Notes: a model not told the origin generated them from the sequence alone. A DNA stretch of 64,000 nucleotides from Armatimonadota bacterium (GCA_019239955.1 JAFAZD010000289.1:1-64000), one strand, 5' to 3'; counted from the first letter of the stretch, positions 50,378 to 62,875 are shown. Made by a program: numbers and translations.

Positions 50378-51354
50378 GCGCTCACCTCCTTCCGTGTGCG
50401 TGATAAGGAATGGCCGAGCACCGCGAACAGGCAGGTCGGGAGCGCCTCCTGCACGGCCAGCGGCAGGCCCGCGGAATGCGGGGTTATCTGCCGCCAGTCG
50501 GCGAGGACTCGCGGGCCTTGTTCTGCAATGCGCGCTGCCACGACGGGAGGCGCCTCCCGGTCGAGCGCCTCTCCGACACGGTTCGGGTGGCCGGCCGTCG
50601 CGTCGTCATCTAGGTCCACTGCGTCGTCCACCCAGCCCCAGAACACGCCGCATCGGCACAGCCAGCGCAGGTGGCGGCAGTAGGCCGACGGACACACCCC
50701 GGTCGCCACCAGCCAGGCTGGGAGCGCCATCACAACGAAAGGCAGGGCTGACTTGCGCTGCCAACCCGCCATCCGCGCGGCGTGGCCGCGCGCATCCAGA
50801 GTGGTGCGCTCCGCCGCGTACATCTTCACGATGGCATGGCGGAGCGTTCGGACAACCTGCGGGCGGGCGTCGACTTCCGGCAACATAGCGAGTTGACGGA
50901 AATACTCGTCCGCCAGCACCACCAGCGGCGGGGCCTCTCCCAAGGACATCTTTTGCCCTAGAAGCAACGCCTGGAGCGTCCGCTGTGATAGAGGGTCCTG
51001 CACCGCTCCCGCATCCACTAAATCATCGTAGATGCCTATAAGTAGGTTTGCCACCGTCCCTAGACGGGCGATGGCCCCCCGTCCGGCATACGCGAGCGGC
51101 ACCGGGGCGACGAAGAACTCCGTCAGCACCGCACCGACGCCCAGTTGTGTCACGGCCTGCGCCTCAGCGTCCGGGAGGCCCCACACGGCCAACAATCGCT
51201 GCCAGTTAGTCTCACCGATTTGGTCGACCAGAAACAGTCGCTCGGCGCGGCCACGCTCCTGCACCGCCGCCTGACACCGGACGTACAGTTCCGGGACGGA
51301 GAACAGGTTGACCTCCCACAGCGCACGCCAGAGAAGATACGAGAAACCGCTCAT
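50374..51354 (-). CDS. Isoprenoid-synthase-like all-alpha protein with two DDxxD motifs
   Basis: LLIGIYDDLVDAG (first Asp-rich motif) and WGWVDDAVDLDDD (second). Confidence 0.72.
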   Translation of the reverse strand: MSGFSYLLWRALWEVNLFSVPELYVRCQAAVQERGRAERLFLVDQIGETNWQRLLAVWGLPDAEAQAVTQLGVGAVLTEFFVAPVPLAYAGRGAIARLGTVANLLIGIYDDLVDAGAVQDPLSQRTLQALLLGQKMSLGEAPPLVVLADEYFRQLAMLPEVDARPQVVRTLRHAIVKMYAAERTTLDARGHAARMAGWQRKSALPFVVMALPAWLVATGVCPSAYCRHLRWLCRCGVFWGWVDDAVDLDDDATAGHPNRVGEALDREAPPVVAARIAEQGPRVLADWRQITPHSAGLPLAVQEALPTCLFAVLGHSLSRTRKEVSA

Positions 51355-52427
51355 TGCGCCCCCGCAAATCGGGACAGAGCCTCCAGGCAGTACGCCGTGG
51401 TGACTTCCTCAGAGCCGAAATGTTTGATGTCGGGAGCCGAAGGGCCTCCCTGCAGCCGGATCTCCCGCCGCGTGCCGGAGGAGCAAAGAAACAACTGCAT
51501 CGGGGTCTTCCGCCGGTCCCAGGTGTAAAAGGCCGCAGACGGCCATGAGCCGTCCGCGCCCTGACAGTCGAGAAGGGACCGTACCGCATCCGCCTGAGCC
51601 CGGCCAGTCACCTCGAAATTGGCTAGCACACAAACCGCCATCGCCGTTCGGAGCGCCGTGCCGAAAGAGCCGTCCGGTTGCTGCAGGGACAGCAGCCGCT
51701 CCAGGATGGTGTCTCGGGCCGTACCCAAAGACCGTGCCCCTTCCCGATATGCCCGCGAGTACATGTAATACAACACGGTCTCGTCCGTATAATAGGCACT
51801 GTGCTCCTCCGGGCGAGGCCCACAAAAGGTGCGCTGCAGGTACTCGGAAACCGGCCGCGTGGCCTCGCACTCGCCCAAGCAGAGCAGGGCGTTGGCATTG
51901 ATCCCACAGCAGACGTCGTTGCCCTGAGGGACCATGTAGAGGAACGGGAGCATGTCGTCGAAGGCCGGCGGCTCGGCCAGGAACCACGTCTGGAAGAGCC
52001 CATCGGGCGTCCGGTTCGCCAGGAGGGCAGCCGTACTGAGAGTGCTGATGCCCTCCCGTTCCAGAACGAAGGCGACACAGGAAGTCGTGTCAACATCGGG
52101 CACGAGGGACAGTGGTACCGACACGCCCACCGTGGGAATAGGGAGGGTCTGCTCACGGGCGAAGTAGCGACAGAGGCCCGGCCCGTCTACTTCTACGGCC
52201 AGTGCGTCAATCACCCGCCGCCGGATATCCCGCGCATCCGCGCCCGGTACCCAGCGGAGGCAATCAGCCACGCAGGATGTCAAAAACGTCAACGTCTCAA
52301 AAGTATTGTCCGTCCGCTGGAAGACATCTACGGATGACCTCAGGCGGAACTGACCTGACGGGCGCTGCTGCTTGTGCAGAAACGTGACGCCCGCCTCAAT
52401 ACCATTTTTCAGATGCTGGATTTCCAT
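51351..52427 (-). CDS. Squalene/terpene-cyclase-like protein (prenyltransferase/squalene oxidase repeats)
   Basis: Start MEIQHLKNGIEAGVTFLHKQQRPSGQF; QW-like repeats LSLQQPDGSFGTA and LDCQGADGSWPSAAF; DVDTTS reminiscent of class II DxDD-type motif; ATGA overlap with next gene. Confidence 0.78.
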   Translation of the reverse strand: MEIQHLKNGIEAGVTFLHKQQRPSGQFRLRSSVDVFQRTDNTFETLTFLTSCVADCLRWVPGADARDIRRRVIDALAVEVDGPGLCRYFAREQTLPIPTVGVSVPLSLVPDVDTTSCVAFVLEREGISTLSTAALLANRTPDGLFQTWFLAEPPAFDDMLPFLYMVPQGNDVCCGINANALLCLGECEATRPVSEYLQRTFCGPRPEEHSAYYTDETVLYYMYSRAYREGARSLGTARDTILERLLSLQQPDGSFGTALRTAMAVCVLANFEVTGRAQADAVRSLLDCQGADGSWPSAAFYTWDRRKTPMQLFLCSSGTRREIRLQGGPSAPDIKHFGSEEVTTAYCLEALSRFAGAQ

Positions 52428-53494
52428 GACTTCCAATCTTGCTGAAGCACCCAAAACTGGCGGCGGATTCTGTGCCGGACGTAGGGCAGCCGGTCCTGCA
52501 TACGGTCCCGCACGCGCAGGTGAAACAGAGAGCGATCCAGCGGGCGTCCCGGCCCTTCGAAGAACTGCCGACGGACCTGCGCCGCCAGTGCCGACACCAC
52601 GGGCGATGTGTCGGATCGCAGAGAGTCCGGGGGGGCGATCCCCAGGAGGTCTTGCGCCAAAGCCAAGCCCAGCCACAACACCCGCTCACACCCGAGGCCC
52701 TTCGCCTGTGCGGCCAGTGCGCGGCCGTCCAAATCCGGGAGGGCGCGCAGCAGCGCGGCCACGTCGCAAATCCAACCCAGTCGTTCCCAGCAGTGCTTGG
52801 CGCCATGGACGCACAGCACGAGCAGCAGGTCCTCCGGCGCCAGCGTGAGCACCGTCACGCTCCCGATCTGGACGGTTCGCGCGCGATCCCAGAGGCCGTC
52901 CATGTCCAGCGGCAACGGGAAGAACCGGGGCCGAAAATGCCAGTGCAGTTCGACCAGCATGGCGTCCGACGCGCGGCGGAAGTTGTACTCGCAGTCGGCC
53001 CGCAGATGTTCCGCCTCCTCGCGCGCATCGCGGAACTGGTGCTCCGGCTGATAGCCGACGGTCCGCAGCAAGTCCCCCGCGCGCAGAATGTCGGTGGGCC
53101 GCAGCAGGATGTCCAGATCGCCGCAGGCCCGGAGCGTCAAGTCGCCGTACACGGTGGCGGCGAGAACGGGTCCTTTGTAGGGAATGGCGGCAATGCCATG
53201 AGACCGGAAAAGAGTCAGCAGTGTGTCCAATTCATCCATCAACTGCTGGTTACGCGCGGCGTTCACGTGAGACAGGAGACGCAGCTTACTCAGAACCGGC
53301 GGCGGCGGTTGCGGGGCGCTCGGCCCACGCAGCCGGTGGTAGAGCAGCGGGGCCACACTCTGCCGTCGCGCCAGCGAGAGCAAAGAGTCCCACTGGGCGG
53401 TCTGCATCGAGCACGTTCGGACAGGCTGGGTGGGTGTAAACACATCTCGCAAACAAGCGAGAAGTAGTTCCCATTCCGGCTGCATCTGTGTCAC
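52409..53494 (-). CDS. Nucleotidyltransferase-family protein (NTP_transf_5-like) of RiPP-type clusters
   Basis: HGIAAIPYKGPVLAATVYGDLTLRACGDLDILLRPTDILRAGDLL; overlaps cyclase-like gene by 19 nt. Confidence 0.85.
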   Translation of the reverse strand: MTQMQPEWELLLACLRDVFTPTQPVRTCSMQTAQWDSLLSLARRQSVAPLLYHRLRGPSAPQPPPPVLSKLRLLSHVNAARNQQLMDELDTLLTLFRSHGIAAIPYKGPVLAATVYGDLTLRACGDLDILLRPTDILRAGDLLRTVGYQPEHQFRDAREEAEHLRADCEYNFRRASDAMLVELHWHFRPRFFPLPLDMDGLWDRARTVQIGSVTVLTLAPEDLLLVLCVHGAKHCWERLGWICDVAALLRALPDLDGRALAAQAKGLGCERVLWLGLALAQDLLGIAPPDSLRSDTSPVVSALAAQVRRQFFEGPGRPLDRSLFHLRVRDRMQDRLPYVRHRIRRQFWVLQQDWKSWKSSI

Positions 53495-53630
53495 ATGAAT
53501 CTCACGAATTGGTCATTCAAAAACTAAACGAGCATCGCTGCCATTATCTGATTGGGCTTGCTCTGCCTACATCTGAAATGGCTAAAGCCTAGATTAGCAC
53601 TAGAGCATAAAACGTGCCAAAACACCGTCT

Positions 53631-53665
53631 CCCGATGGTTATGGCCGTCGGGAAGAGATTTTTTT
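53631..53665 (+). terminator. Rho-independent-like terminator on + strand upstream of the RiPP/terpene operon
   Basis: CCCGATGG-TTATGG-CCGTCGGG stem followed by AAGAGATTTTTTT. Confidence 0.7.
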
Positions 53666-53799
53666 ATATGAGACAGAGGGAAGAAGGGGAAGAACGTCCA
53701 GCGACCCCGGAATGGCAGGCGACCTTGACGGTGTGTACGCCTCAAGCGGACGCTCAAGGAAAAGTGTCCGGTCGCACTGCCATCGGGTTTTAGCACAAG

Positions 53800-55389
53800 C
53801 TACTTGGACTGCCGGAGCAGGCCGTATTCGAGACTGTCCACGACGGCGTGCCAGCTCGCGTCAATGATGTTGGTGGAGACGCCGATGGTGGACCAGGTGT
53901 CCTCGGCGTCGGCGCTGTCTACGATGGTGCGGACTTTCGCGGCCGTGCCCTCCCGGCCGCTGATGACGCGGACTTTGAAGTCGGTCAGGCGGATGGACGC
54001 CAGTTCGGGATAGTACTGGGTCAGCGCCCGGCGCAGGGCGCTATCCAGGGCATTGACGGGACCGTCGCCCTCGGCCACGGTCAGAATCTCCTCGTCGCCG
54101 ACGCGCAGCTTCAGGGTCGCCTCGGTGATGGCGTCGGGGTCGTCGCCGCGCTTCTCAACGATGACGCGATAGCCGACCAGATCAAAGAGGCGGCGGTAGC
54201 TGCCGGTGGCCTTCTTGACCAGCAGCTCAAAGGAGGCCTCCGCGCCCTCAAACGAGTAGCCCTCGTGCTCCAGCTGGGCGACCTGCTGCAAGATGGCCTT
54301 GGTCTCCGGGCTGCTCTTTTGCAGATTGAGATTGTCCTTCTGCACCTTTTCCAGAATGGTGGACGCGCCGGACAATTCGCTGACTAAAATCCGGCGCTCG
54401 TTGCCGACCAGTTCCGGGCTCAGGTGCTCGTAGGTCTCCGGGTTCTTCCGCAGGGCGTCCACGTGCAGGCCCGCCTTGTGGGCGAACGCCGACCGCCCGA
54501 CGTAGGCGGCGGAGGATTTCGGCGGGACGTTGGCGATCTCGTCCACGTAGTTGGCCATGTCGGTGAGTTCGGCCATGTGCCCGGCGCAGGAGAGATCATA
54601 GCCCAGTTTCAGTCCCAGGGAGGGGATGATGCTGGTGAGGTTGGCATTGCCGGTGCGCTCCCCCAGCCCATTGACCGTGCCCTGGACCTGGATGCAGCCG
54701 ACCTGGACGGCGGCGAGGGAGTTGGCGACGCCGCACTCGGCGTCGTTGTGCGTGTGGATGGCGAAGCGGCCCTGCGGGAAGCGGGCGATGACCTCCGCGA
54801 CGATGCGGGCGACATCGTGGGGCAGCGTGCCGCCATTGGTGTCGCAGAGGGCGATCACGTCCACGCCGTTGTCCAATGCGGCTTGCAGGCACTGGGCCGA
54901 GTAGTCCGGGCTGCGCTTATAGCCGTCGAAGAAGTGCTCGGCGTCGTAGATGACCTCCCGGCCCTGCGACTTGAGGAATTGCGTCGTGTCAGCGATCATC
55001 GCCAGGTTTTCGTCCAGCGGCAGGCGCAGGGCCTCCGTCACCTGGAAGTCCCACGACTTGCCGACGAAGGTGATTACGGGAGTTTCGGCGTCGAGCAACT
55101 GGCGCAGCATCGGCTCGTCGGCGGCGGCTCGGTTCGCGCGGCGGGTGCTGCCGAAGGCGGCGAGCTTGGCGTGGTTAAGTTTGACGGACTTCATCCGCTC
55201 GAAGAAGTCTATGTCTTTGGGGTTGGAGCCGGGCCAGCCGCCCTCAATGTAGTCCACGCCGAAGGCGTCCAGGCGGCGGGCGATCTTGACCTTGTCCTCA
55301 ACGCTGAAGGAGATGCCCTCGCCCTGCGAGCCGTCGCGCAGGGTGGTGTCATAGATGTCGATGTGGGTTCGTTTTTGCATTTTTTCCAT
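53800..55389 (-). CDS. cimA: Citramalate synthase
   Basis: DIYDTTLRDGSQGEGISFSVEDKVKIARRLDAFGVDYIEGGWPGSNPKDIDFF; LeuA dimer-like C-terminal domain. Confidence 0.93.
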   Translation of the reverse strand: MEKMQKRTHIDIYDTTLRDGSQGEGISFSVEDKVKIARRLDAFGVDYIEGGWPGSNPKDIDFFERMKSVKLNHAKLAAFGSTRRANRAAADEPMLRQLLDAETPVITFVGKSWDFQVTEALRLPLDENLAMIADTTQFLKSQGREVIYDAEHFFDGYKRSPDYSAQCLQAALDNGVDVIALCDTNGGTLPHDVARIVAEVIARFPQGRFAIHTHNDAECGVANSLAAVQVGCIQVQGTVNGLGERTGNANLTSIIPSLGLKLGYDLSCAGHMAELTDMANYVDEIANVPPKSSAAYVGRSAFAHKAGLHVDALRKNPETYEHLSPELVGNERRILVSELSGASTILEKVQKDNLNLQKSSPETKAILQQVAQLEHEGYSFEGAEASFELLVKKATGSYRRLFDLVGYRVIVEKRGDDPDAITEATLKLRVGDEEILTVAEGDGPVNALDSALRRALTQYYPELASIRLTDFKVRVISGREGTAAKVRTIVDSADAEDTWSTIGVSTNIIDASWHAVVDSLEYGLLRQSK

Positions 55390-55581
55390 TCCGGGTGATG
55401 CCCCCAGCCCCCAATTCTATGGGAGTCGGGGGAGGAGACAATGCGCGATGCCGTGCGGTCCGGCCCGACCGGGGCGGCACGCGCAGGGTGTCACCCGGTC
55501 GGGCGGATAATCATGATGCGAATGGCGATGTCCAGAGTTCGTTTTGGCATTTTCGTTTGATGGCACAGGGACGAGTGAGTG

Positions 55582-55707
55582 GCGAGCGGTTGAAACCGCT
55601 CGCTAGGCGGCTTCGCCGCGACCGTCCAGGGGACGGAAGAGACGCCCCCGGCGTCCCGTCCGCGAGGACGGTCAATCCGTAGCGAGTGGTTTTAACCGCT
55701 CGTCTGC
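55582..55707. repeat. Intergenic inverted-repeat element containing GCGAGCGGTTGAAACCGCTCGC
   Basis: Left GCGAGCGGTTGAAACCGCTCGC palindrome, right AGCGAGTGGTTTTAACCGCTCG; internal GGCGGCTTCGCCGCGACCGTCC shared in style with 29182-29325. Confidence 0.7.
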
Positions 55708-55750
55708 GTCACATCAGTTATCATACCATCCGGAAGCCTTGCGGAGCCTG

Positions 55751-56359
55751 TCATGAATCGGAGGATGCATAACGATCCAGCAGGCGTTCCAGATGAGCCT
55801 TCGCCTGGGGCCACTCCTCGACGATGACGCTATAGTATACCGAATCGCGGACGAAACCGTCCGGCAGGATGCGGTGGCGGCGCAAAACGCCCTCACGGAT
55901 GGCCCCGATGCGCTCCATGGCGCGCTGAGAGCGCTCGTTGCGGGCGTCGGTCTTGAGCTGGACTCGGATCAGGCCCAGGGTCTCGAAGGCGTGGCGGAGC
56001 AGCAGATACTTGCATTCCGTATTGATACGGGTTCGCTGGGCGGCGGGCGTCAGCCATGTCCAGCCGATCTCCAGTTGCCGATGTACGGGCACGATGTCCA
56101 GGAAGCGCGTACTGCCGACAATGGCGTTCGTCTCCTGGTCCATGATCGTGAACGGCAGGGAGGTCCCCCGCGCCTGCTCCGCCAGGGCGGCCCGCACGAG
56201 ACCCTGCATATCGGCCAGCGCCTCCGGGCGCGCCACGGGCATATAGCGCCAGATGTCAGGATGGCGTCCGGCCTCCCACAAGCCAGCGGCATGGTCCGGC
56301 TCCATCGGGACGAGTCGGGCGCGCTGGCCCGTGAGTAGGATGGGCCGGAAGTCGATCAC
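55751..56359 (-). CDS. GNAT-family N-acetyltransferase
   Basis: IMDQETNAIVGSTRFLDIVPVHRQLEIGWTWLTPAAQRTRINTECKYLLLRHAFETLGLIRVQLKTDARNERSQRAMERIGAIREG. Confidence 0.92.
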   Translation of the reverse strand: MIDFRPILLTGQRARLVPMEPDHAAGLWEAGRHPDIWRYMPVARPEALADMQGLVRAALAEQARGTSLPFTIMDQETNAIVGSTRFLDIVPVHRQLEIGWTWLTPAAQRTRINTECKYLLLRHAFETLGLIRVQLKTDARNERSQRAMERIGAIREGVLRRHRILPDGFVRDSVYYSVIVEEWPQAKAHLERLLDRYASSDS

Positions 56360-56694
56360 AGCGCCGCCTCGCCCTCCTCGCCGGTGCGGATGCGGATGGC
56401 GCGCTCAACCTCTGTGACGAAGACCTTGCCGTCGCCGATCTCGCCCGTGCGGGCGGCCTCCTCAATCGCGGCGACGGCCGCATCGGCGAGGTGGTCCGGG
56501 ACGACCGTTTCGATCTTGATCTTGGGCAGCAGGTTGACGACGTAGGTGTTGCCCCGGTACTTCTCGGTGTGGCCGCGCTGGTGGCCGTAGCCGCGCACGT
56601 CGGTAACGGTCAGGCCGACGACGCCGACATCTTCCAGGGCGTCCTTGACATGATCGAGTCTCATGGGACGGATGATGGCCTCGATTTTTTGCAT
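56356..56694 (-). CDS. glnB: Nitrogen regulatory protein P-II
   Basis: MQKIEAIIRPMRLDHVKDALEDVGVVGLTVTDVRGYGHQRGHTEKYRGNTYVVNLLPKIKIETVV...GEIGDGKVFVTEVERAIRIRTGEEGEAAL. Confidence 0.94.
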   Translation of the reverse strand: MQKIEAIIRPMRLDHVKDALEDVGVVGLTVTDVRGYGHQRGHTEKYRGNTYVVNLLPKIKIETVVPDHLADAAVAAIEEAARTGEIGDGKVFVTEVERAIRIRTGEEGEAAL

Positions 56695-56739
56695 AAGATC
56701 GCCCCCCGCCCCCAATGCTGGGGGAGCCAGAGCGCAGGA

Positions 56740-57834
56740 TCAGTCGTGCATGACAATCCCCGCGACTAAGTCGCCCATCTGGCGGCAGGTGACGTGGTTC
56801 CTGTGATCGGCTTCCATGATGTCGCGGGTGCGGTAGCCGCCTTGCAGAACGCGGGAGACGGCGTCCTCGACGTCGCGGGCGGCGGCCTCCGCGCCGAGCG
56901 AGTAGCGCAGGAGCAAGGCACCGGAGAGGATGGTGGCGAGCGGGTTGGCCTGGCCCGTCCCCGCGATGTCGGGTGCGCTGCCGTGCGAGGGTTCGTAAAG
57001 GCCGAACGTGCCGCCGTCCACCTTGCGCTCGCCCAGGGAGGCGGAGGGGAGCATCCCCAGGGAGCCGGTGAGCTGGGCGGCCTCGTCGCTGAGGATGTCG
57101 CCGAAGAGGTTCTCGGTGACGATCACATCGAAGGACTGCGGACGGCGGACCAGGTCCATCGCGCAGGCGTCCACCAGTTGGTGCGAAAGGATGACATCGG
57201 CATATTCTTTCGCCACCTCGGTGACGGTCTCGCGCCAGAGGCGGGAGGTCTCCAGGACGTTGGCCTTGTCCACGCTGAGGACGCGCCGGTTTGGGCGCAC
57301 CTGCGCGGCGCGGAAGGCAACGTGGGCGATGCGGGTGATCTCGTCGCGGGTGTAGACGCAGGTGTCCAGCGCGCGGTCGCCGTCCCAGCCTTTGGGCTGG
57401 CCGAAGTAGAGGCCGCCGGTCAACTCGCGGACCACCAGGATGTCGAAGCCGCCCTCGACCAGATCGGCGCGCAGGGGACAGGCGGAGGCGAGGCTGGGGT
57501 AGAGGACGCAGGGGCGCAGGTTGGCGTACAGGCCCAGCTTCTGGCGCAGCGGCAGCAGCGCGCCGCGCTCCGGGCGCAGGTTGGGGTCGGGGATTTTGTC
57601 ATACTTCGGGCCGCCGACCGCGCCCAGATACACGGCGTCGGCGCGCTGGGCGAGATCAAGCGTGTCCAGGGGCAATGGGTGGCCGGTGGCGTCGTAGGCC
57701 GCGCCGCCGACAAGGGCTTCGTGCAGGTCGAGGTGCAGGCCGTGCTTTTTGGCGGCGGCCTGCAAGACCTTGACGCCTTCGTGCATGATCTCCGGGCCGA
57801 TGCCGTCGCCCGGTAATACCGCGATGGTGGGCAT
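56740..57834 (-). CDS. leuB: 3-isopropylmalate dehydrogenase
   Basis: [72 protein letters not shown]. Confidence 0.95.
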   Translation of the reverse strand: MPTIAVLPGDGIGPEIMHEGVKVLQAAAKKHGLHLDLHEALVGGAAYDATGHPLPLDTLDLAQRADAVYLGAVGGPKYDKIPDPNLRPERGALLPLRQKLGLYANLRPCVLYPSLASACPLRADLVEGGFDILVVRELTGGLYFGQPKGWDGDRALDTCVYTRDEITRIAHVAFRAAQVRPNRRVLSVDKANVLETSRLWRETVTEVAKEYADVILSHQLVDACAMDLVRRPQSFDVIVTENLFGDILSDEAAQLTGSLGMLPSASLGERKVDGGTFGLYEPSHGSAPDIAGTGQANPLATILSGALLLRYSLGAEAAARDVEDAVSRVLQGGYRTRDIMEADHRNHVTCRQMGDLVAGIVMHD

Positions 57835-57843
57835 GATGGGTTC

Positions 57844-58731
57844 CTATCCGTCTTCCGCCGCCCGATGATACTGCGGCGTCCACTCGACAAAGCTCAGGGG
57901 CAGGCCGCGCCAGTAGTATTGGTACCGGGCGGACTGCCAGCCGGAATAAATCTCCTCCCAGCACAGTTGGCCGTAATGGGGCCGCATCGAATCTTCGACG
58001 AGCGGCTGCGAGACGCCCTGGTAGCGATAGTCTACGGAGATGCGGAGGCGATCCGGGGTGACATTGGGCAGGCCCTTGTGGACGAGGTGGCTGTGGAACA
58101 GCAGCACATCGCCCGCCTCGAAGTCCGATGCAGCCCAGGCGAAGGGAAGTGCCTCCGTGTCAATGCCCAAGCCGCCCGCGCCGAGCGCCCTGTGGACCGG
58201 GTAAAGGCCCTGCCGGTGTGAGCCGGGCAGGACGGCGAGGCTGCCCTGCTCCTGGGGGCAGTCGGCCAGCGGCATCCAGGCAGTCCAGGTCTCCGGCGTG
58301 CCCTGGATGTGAACGTAGTCCTGGTGCGCGGGCGTCGTGAACGCCGTCGCCTGCGGGAAGATGATGCGGGTGATGTTGCGGGCATGCGGCAGGGTCGGCT
58401 CGCCGAACAGCGTGTCCAGGACGGCGATCAGCGACGGGTGGTGCGCCAGGGCGTGGAAGTCTTCCAGCCGCATGACCCGGTCATACACGGCCATGAATGC
58501 CGGCTCCGGCTCGATGTGCCGGACGCCCGGCGCGGCGATGCCCTCCATCGGGTCCGCGCCCGGCGCGAGCCAGCCCGCCTCGGCACACAGGTCCAGTATC
58601 TGACGGCGCACATGCTGTAATGATGCGCGGTCAATCAGGCCGCGCAAGAATAGGTAGCCGTCCTCGCGCGCCCGTTGCCGCAATCCCTCCGGCTGTGTCA
58701 GCAGATCGTTTGAGATGACGAACCCGTTCAT
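57844..58731 (-). CDS. Phytanoyl-CoA dioxygenase family protein
   Basis: MNGFVISNDLLTQPEGLRQRAREDGYLFLRGLIDRASL; HQDYVHIQGTPETWTAWMPLADCPQEQGSLAVLPGSHRQG; HSHLVHKGLPNVTPDRLRISVDYRYQ. Confidence 0.9.
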   Translation of the reverse strand: MNGFVISNDLLTQPEGLRQRAREDGYLFLRGLIDRASLQHVRRQILDLCAEAGWLAPGADPMEGIAAPGVRHIEPEPAFMAVYDRVMRLEDFHALAHHPSLIAVLDTLFGEPTLPHARNITRIIFPQATAFTTPAHQDYVHIQGTPETWTAWMPLADCPQEQGSLAVLPGSHRQGLYPVHRALGAGGLGIDTEALPFAWAASDFEAGDVLLFHSHLVHKGLPNVTPDRLRISVDYRYQGVSQPLVEDSMRPHYGQLCWEEIYSGWQSARYQYYWRGLPLSFVEWTPQYHRAAEDG

Positions 58732-58735
58732 GGCG

Positions 58736-59206
58736 TCACAAGTCGTTTCTGAGAGTCCGCAAAAAATCGTTGAAGCCCATCTTGCGCCAGAAGGTCTGGG
58801 CGGCGGGGTTGGCGCGTACGACCTGGACCTCGATGCTCTCGATGCCGCGCGAGAGGAACCAGGCGCGCAGGCGCTCGTACAGGCGGCGGCCCAGACCCCG
58901 GCCCCGGAAATCGGCACGGACGCACAGGTCGGCGATGTAGCCGCACTCGCGCGTCAGCAGAGTCGGGCGCTGCATGATCTGGCCGAAGGTATAGCCGACG
59001 ACCACCCCTTTCGTCTCGGCGACGTACACGGCGACGGTGTCACAGTCCAGCTGGCCCCGCAGGTAGGACAGGAACCAGTCGGCGGCCTGGGCGTTGGGCC
59101 GCAGGCGCGGCTCGGCGGCGGCGCTGGCCTGCTGCAATTCGCGCCACAGCCCCCCGATCTCCGGCAGGTCGCGCGCCGTCGCCTCGCGGATGAGGATGTC
59201 GGTCAT
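58736..59206 (-). CDS. GNAT-family N-acetyltransferase
   Basis: GYIADLCVRADFRGRGLGRRLYERLRAWFLSRGIESIEVQVVRANPAAQTFWRKMGF. Confidence 0.9.
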   Translation of the reverse strand: MTDILIREATARDLPEIGGLWRELQQASAAAEPRLRPNAQAADWFLSYLRGQLDCDTVAVYVAETKGVVVGYTFGQIMQRPTLLTRECGYIADLCVRADFRGRGLGRRLYERLRAWFLSRGIESIEVQVVRANPAAQTFWRKMGFNDFLRTLRNDL

Positions 59207-59385
59207 GTCAGCATCAACGGTCGTATCAGCACATCAACGGTTGAAACCGTCGCTGATGGCGCTACGCGCCGAGTGTCCGCCTTCGCGGACACAAGAGGGG
59301 CCGGGCCTGTCTCCGCGAAGGCGGAGACTCGGCCGCAGGCCGGGAGCGGCGAATTCATTCGCTGGTCCGGTCAGTGGGACGGGTA

Positions 59386-60948
<1,563 letters not shown>

Positions 60949-60971
60949 GGCGTTGACCTTTCTCCGGCCGG

Positions 60972-61109
60972 ACCTACCCCTGGCCGCAAGCGGCCTGTCC
61001 CCTCCCTGCCAGGGAAGGGGAAGACAGGAAGAGCCACAGCAAGTGCGACGGCCTTCCTCCGTCCCTTCCCTGACAGGGAAGAGACCGCCGCGAAGCGGCA
61101 GGGTGAGGT
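60972..61109. mobile_element. MITE-like palindromic intergenic element (copy 2)
   Basis: ACCTACCCCTGGCCGCAAGCGGCCTGTCCCCTCCCTGCCAGGGAAGGGG; nearly identical 5' half to 21921-22056. Confidence 0.75.
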
Positions 61110-61117
61110 GCTTCGAT

Positions 61118-62875
<1,758 letters not shown>

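Noticed and set aside
52439-53467. 342-aa plus-strand ORF opposite the nucleotidyltransferase
   Set aside because: Shadow; the minus-strand reading has the YKGPVLAATVYGD...CGDLDILL motif.
45640-53500. Interpretation as an ordinary lasso-peptide cluster
   Set aside because: PqqD, HprK-like kinase, nucleotidyltransferase and peptidase fit, but no asparagine-synthetase-like cyclase or transglutaminase-like B2 protein is seen, and the core lacks an Asp/Glu acceptor after a plausible N-terminal residue.
45640-53500. Interpretation as an ordinary hopanoid/carotenoid terpene cluster
   Set aside because: The cyclase-like protein is too short for SHC, no HpnC/D/E-like genes are present, and a precursor peptide plus PqqD lie between terpenoid-type and tailoring genes.
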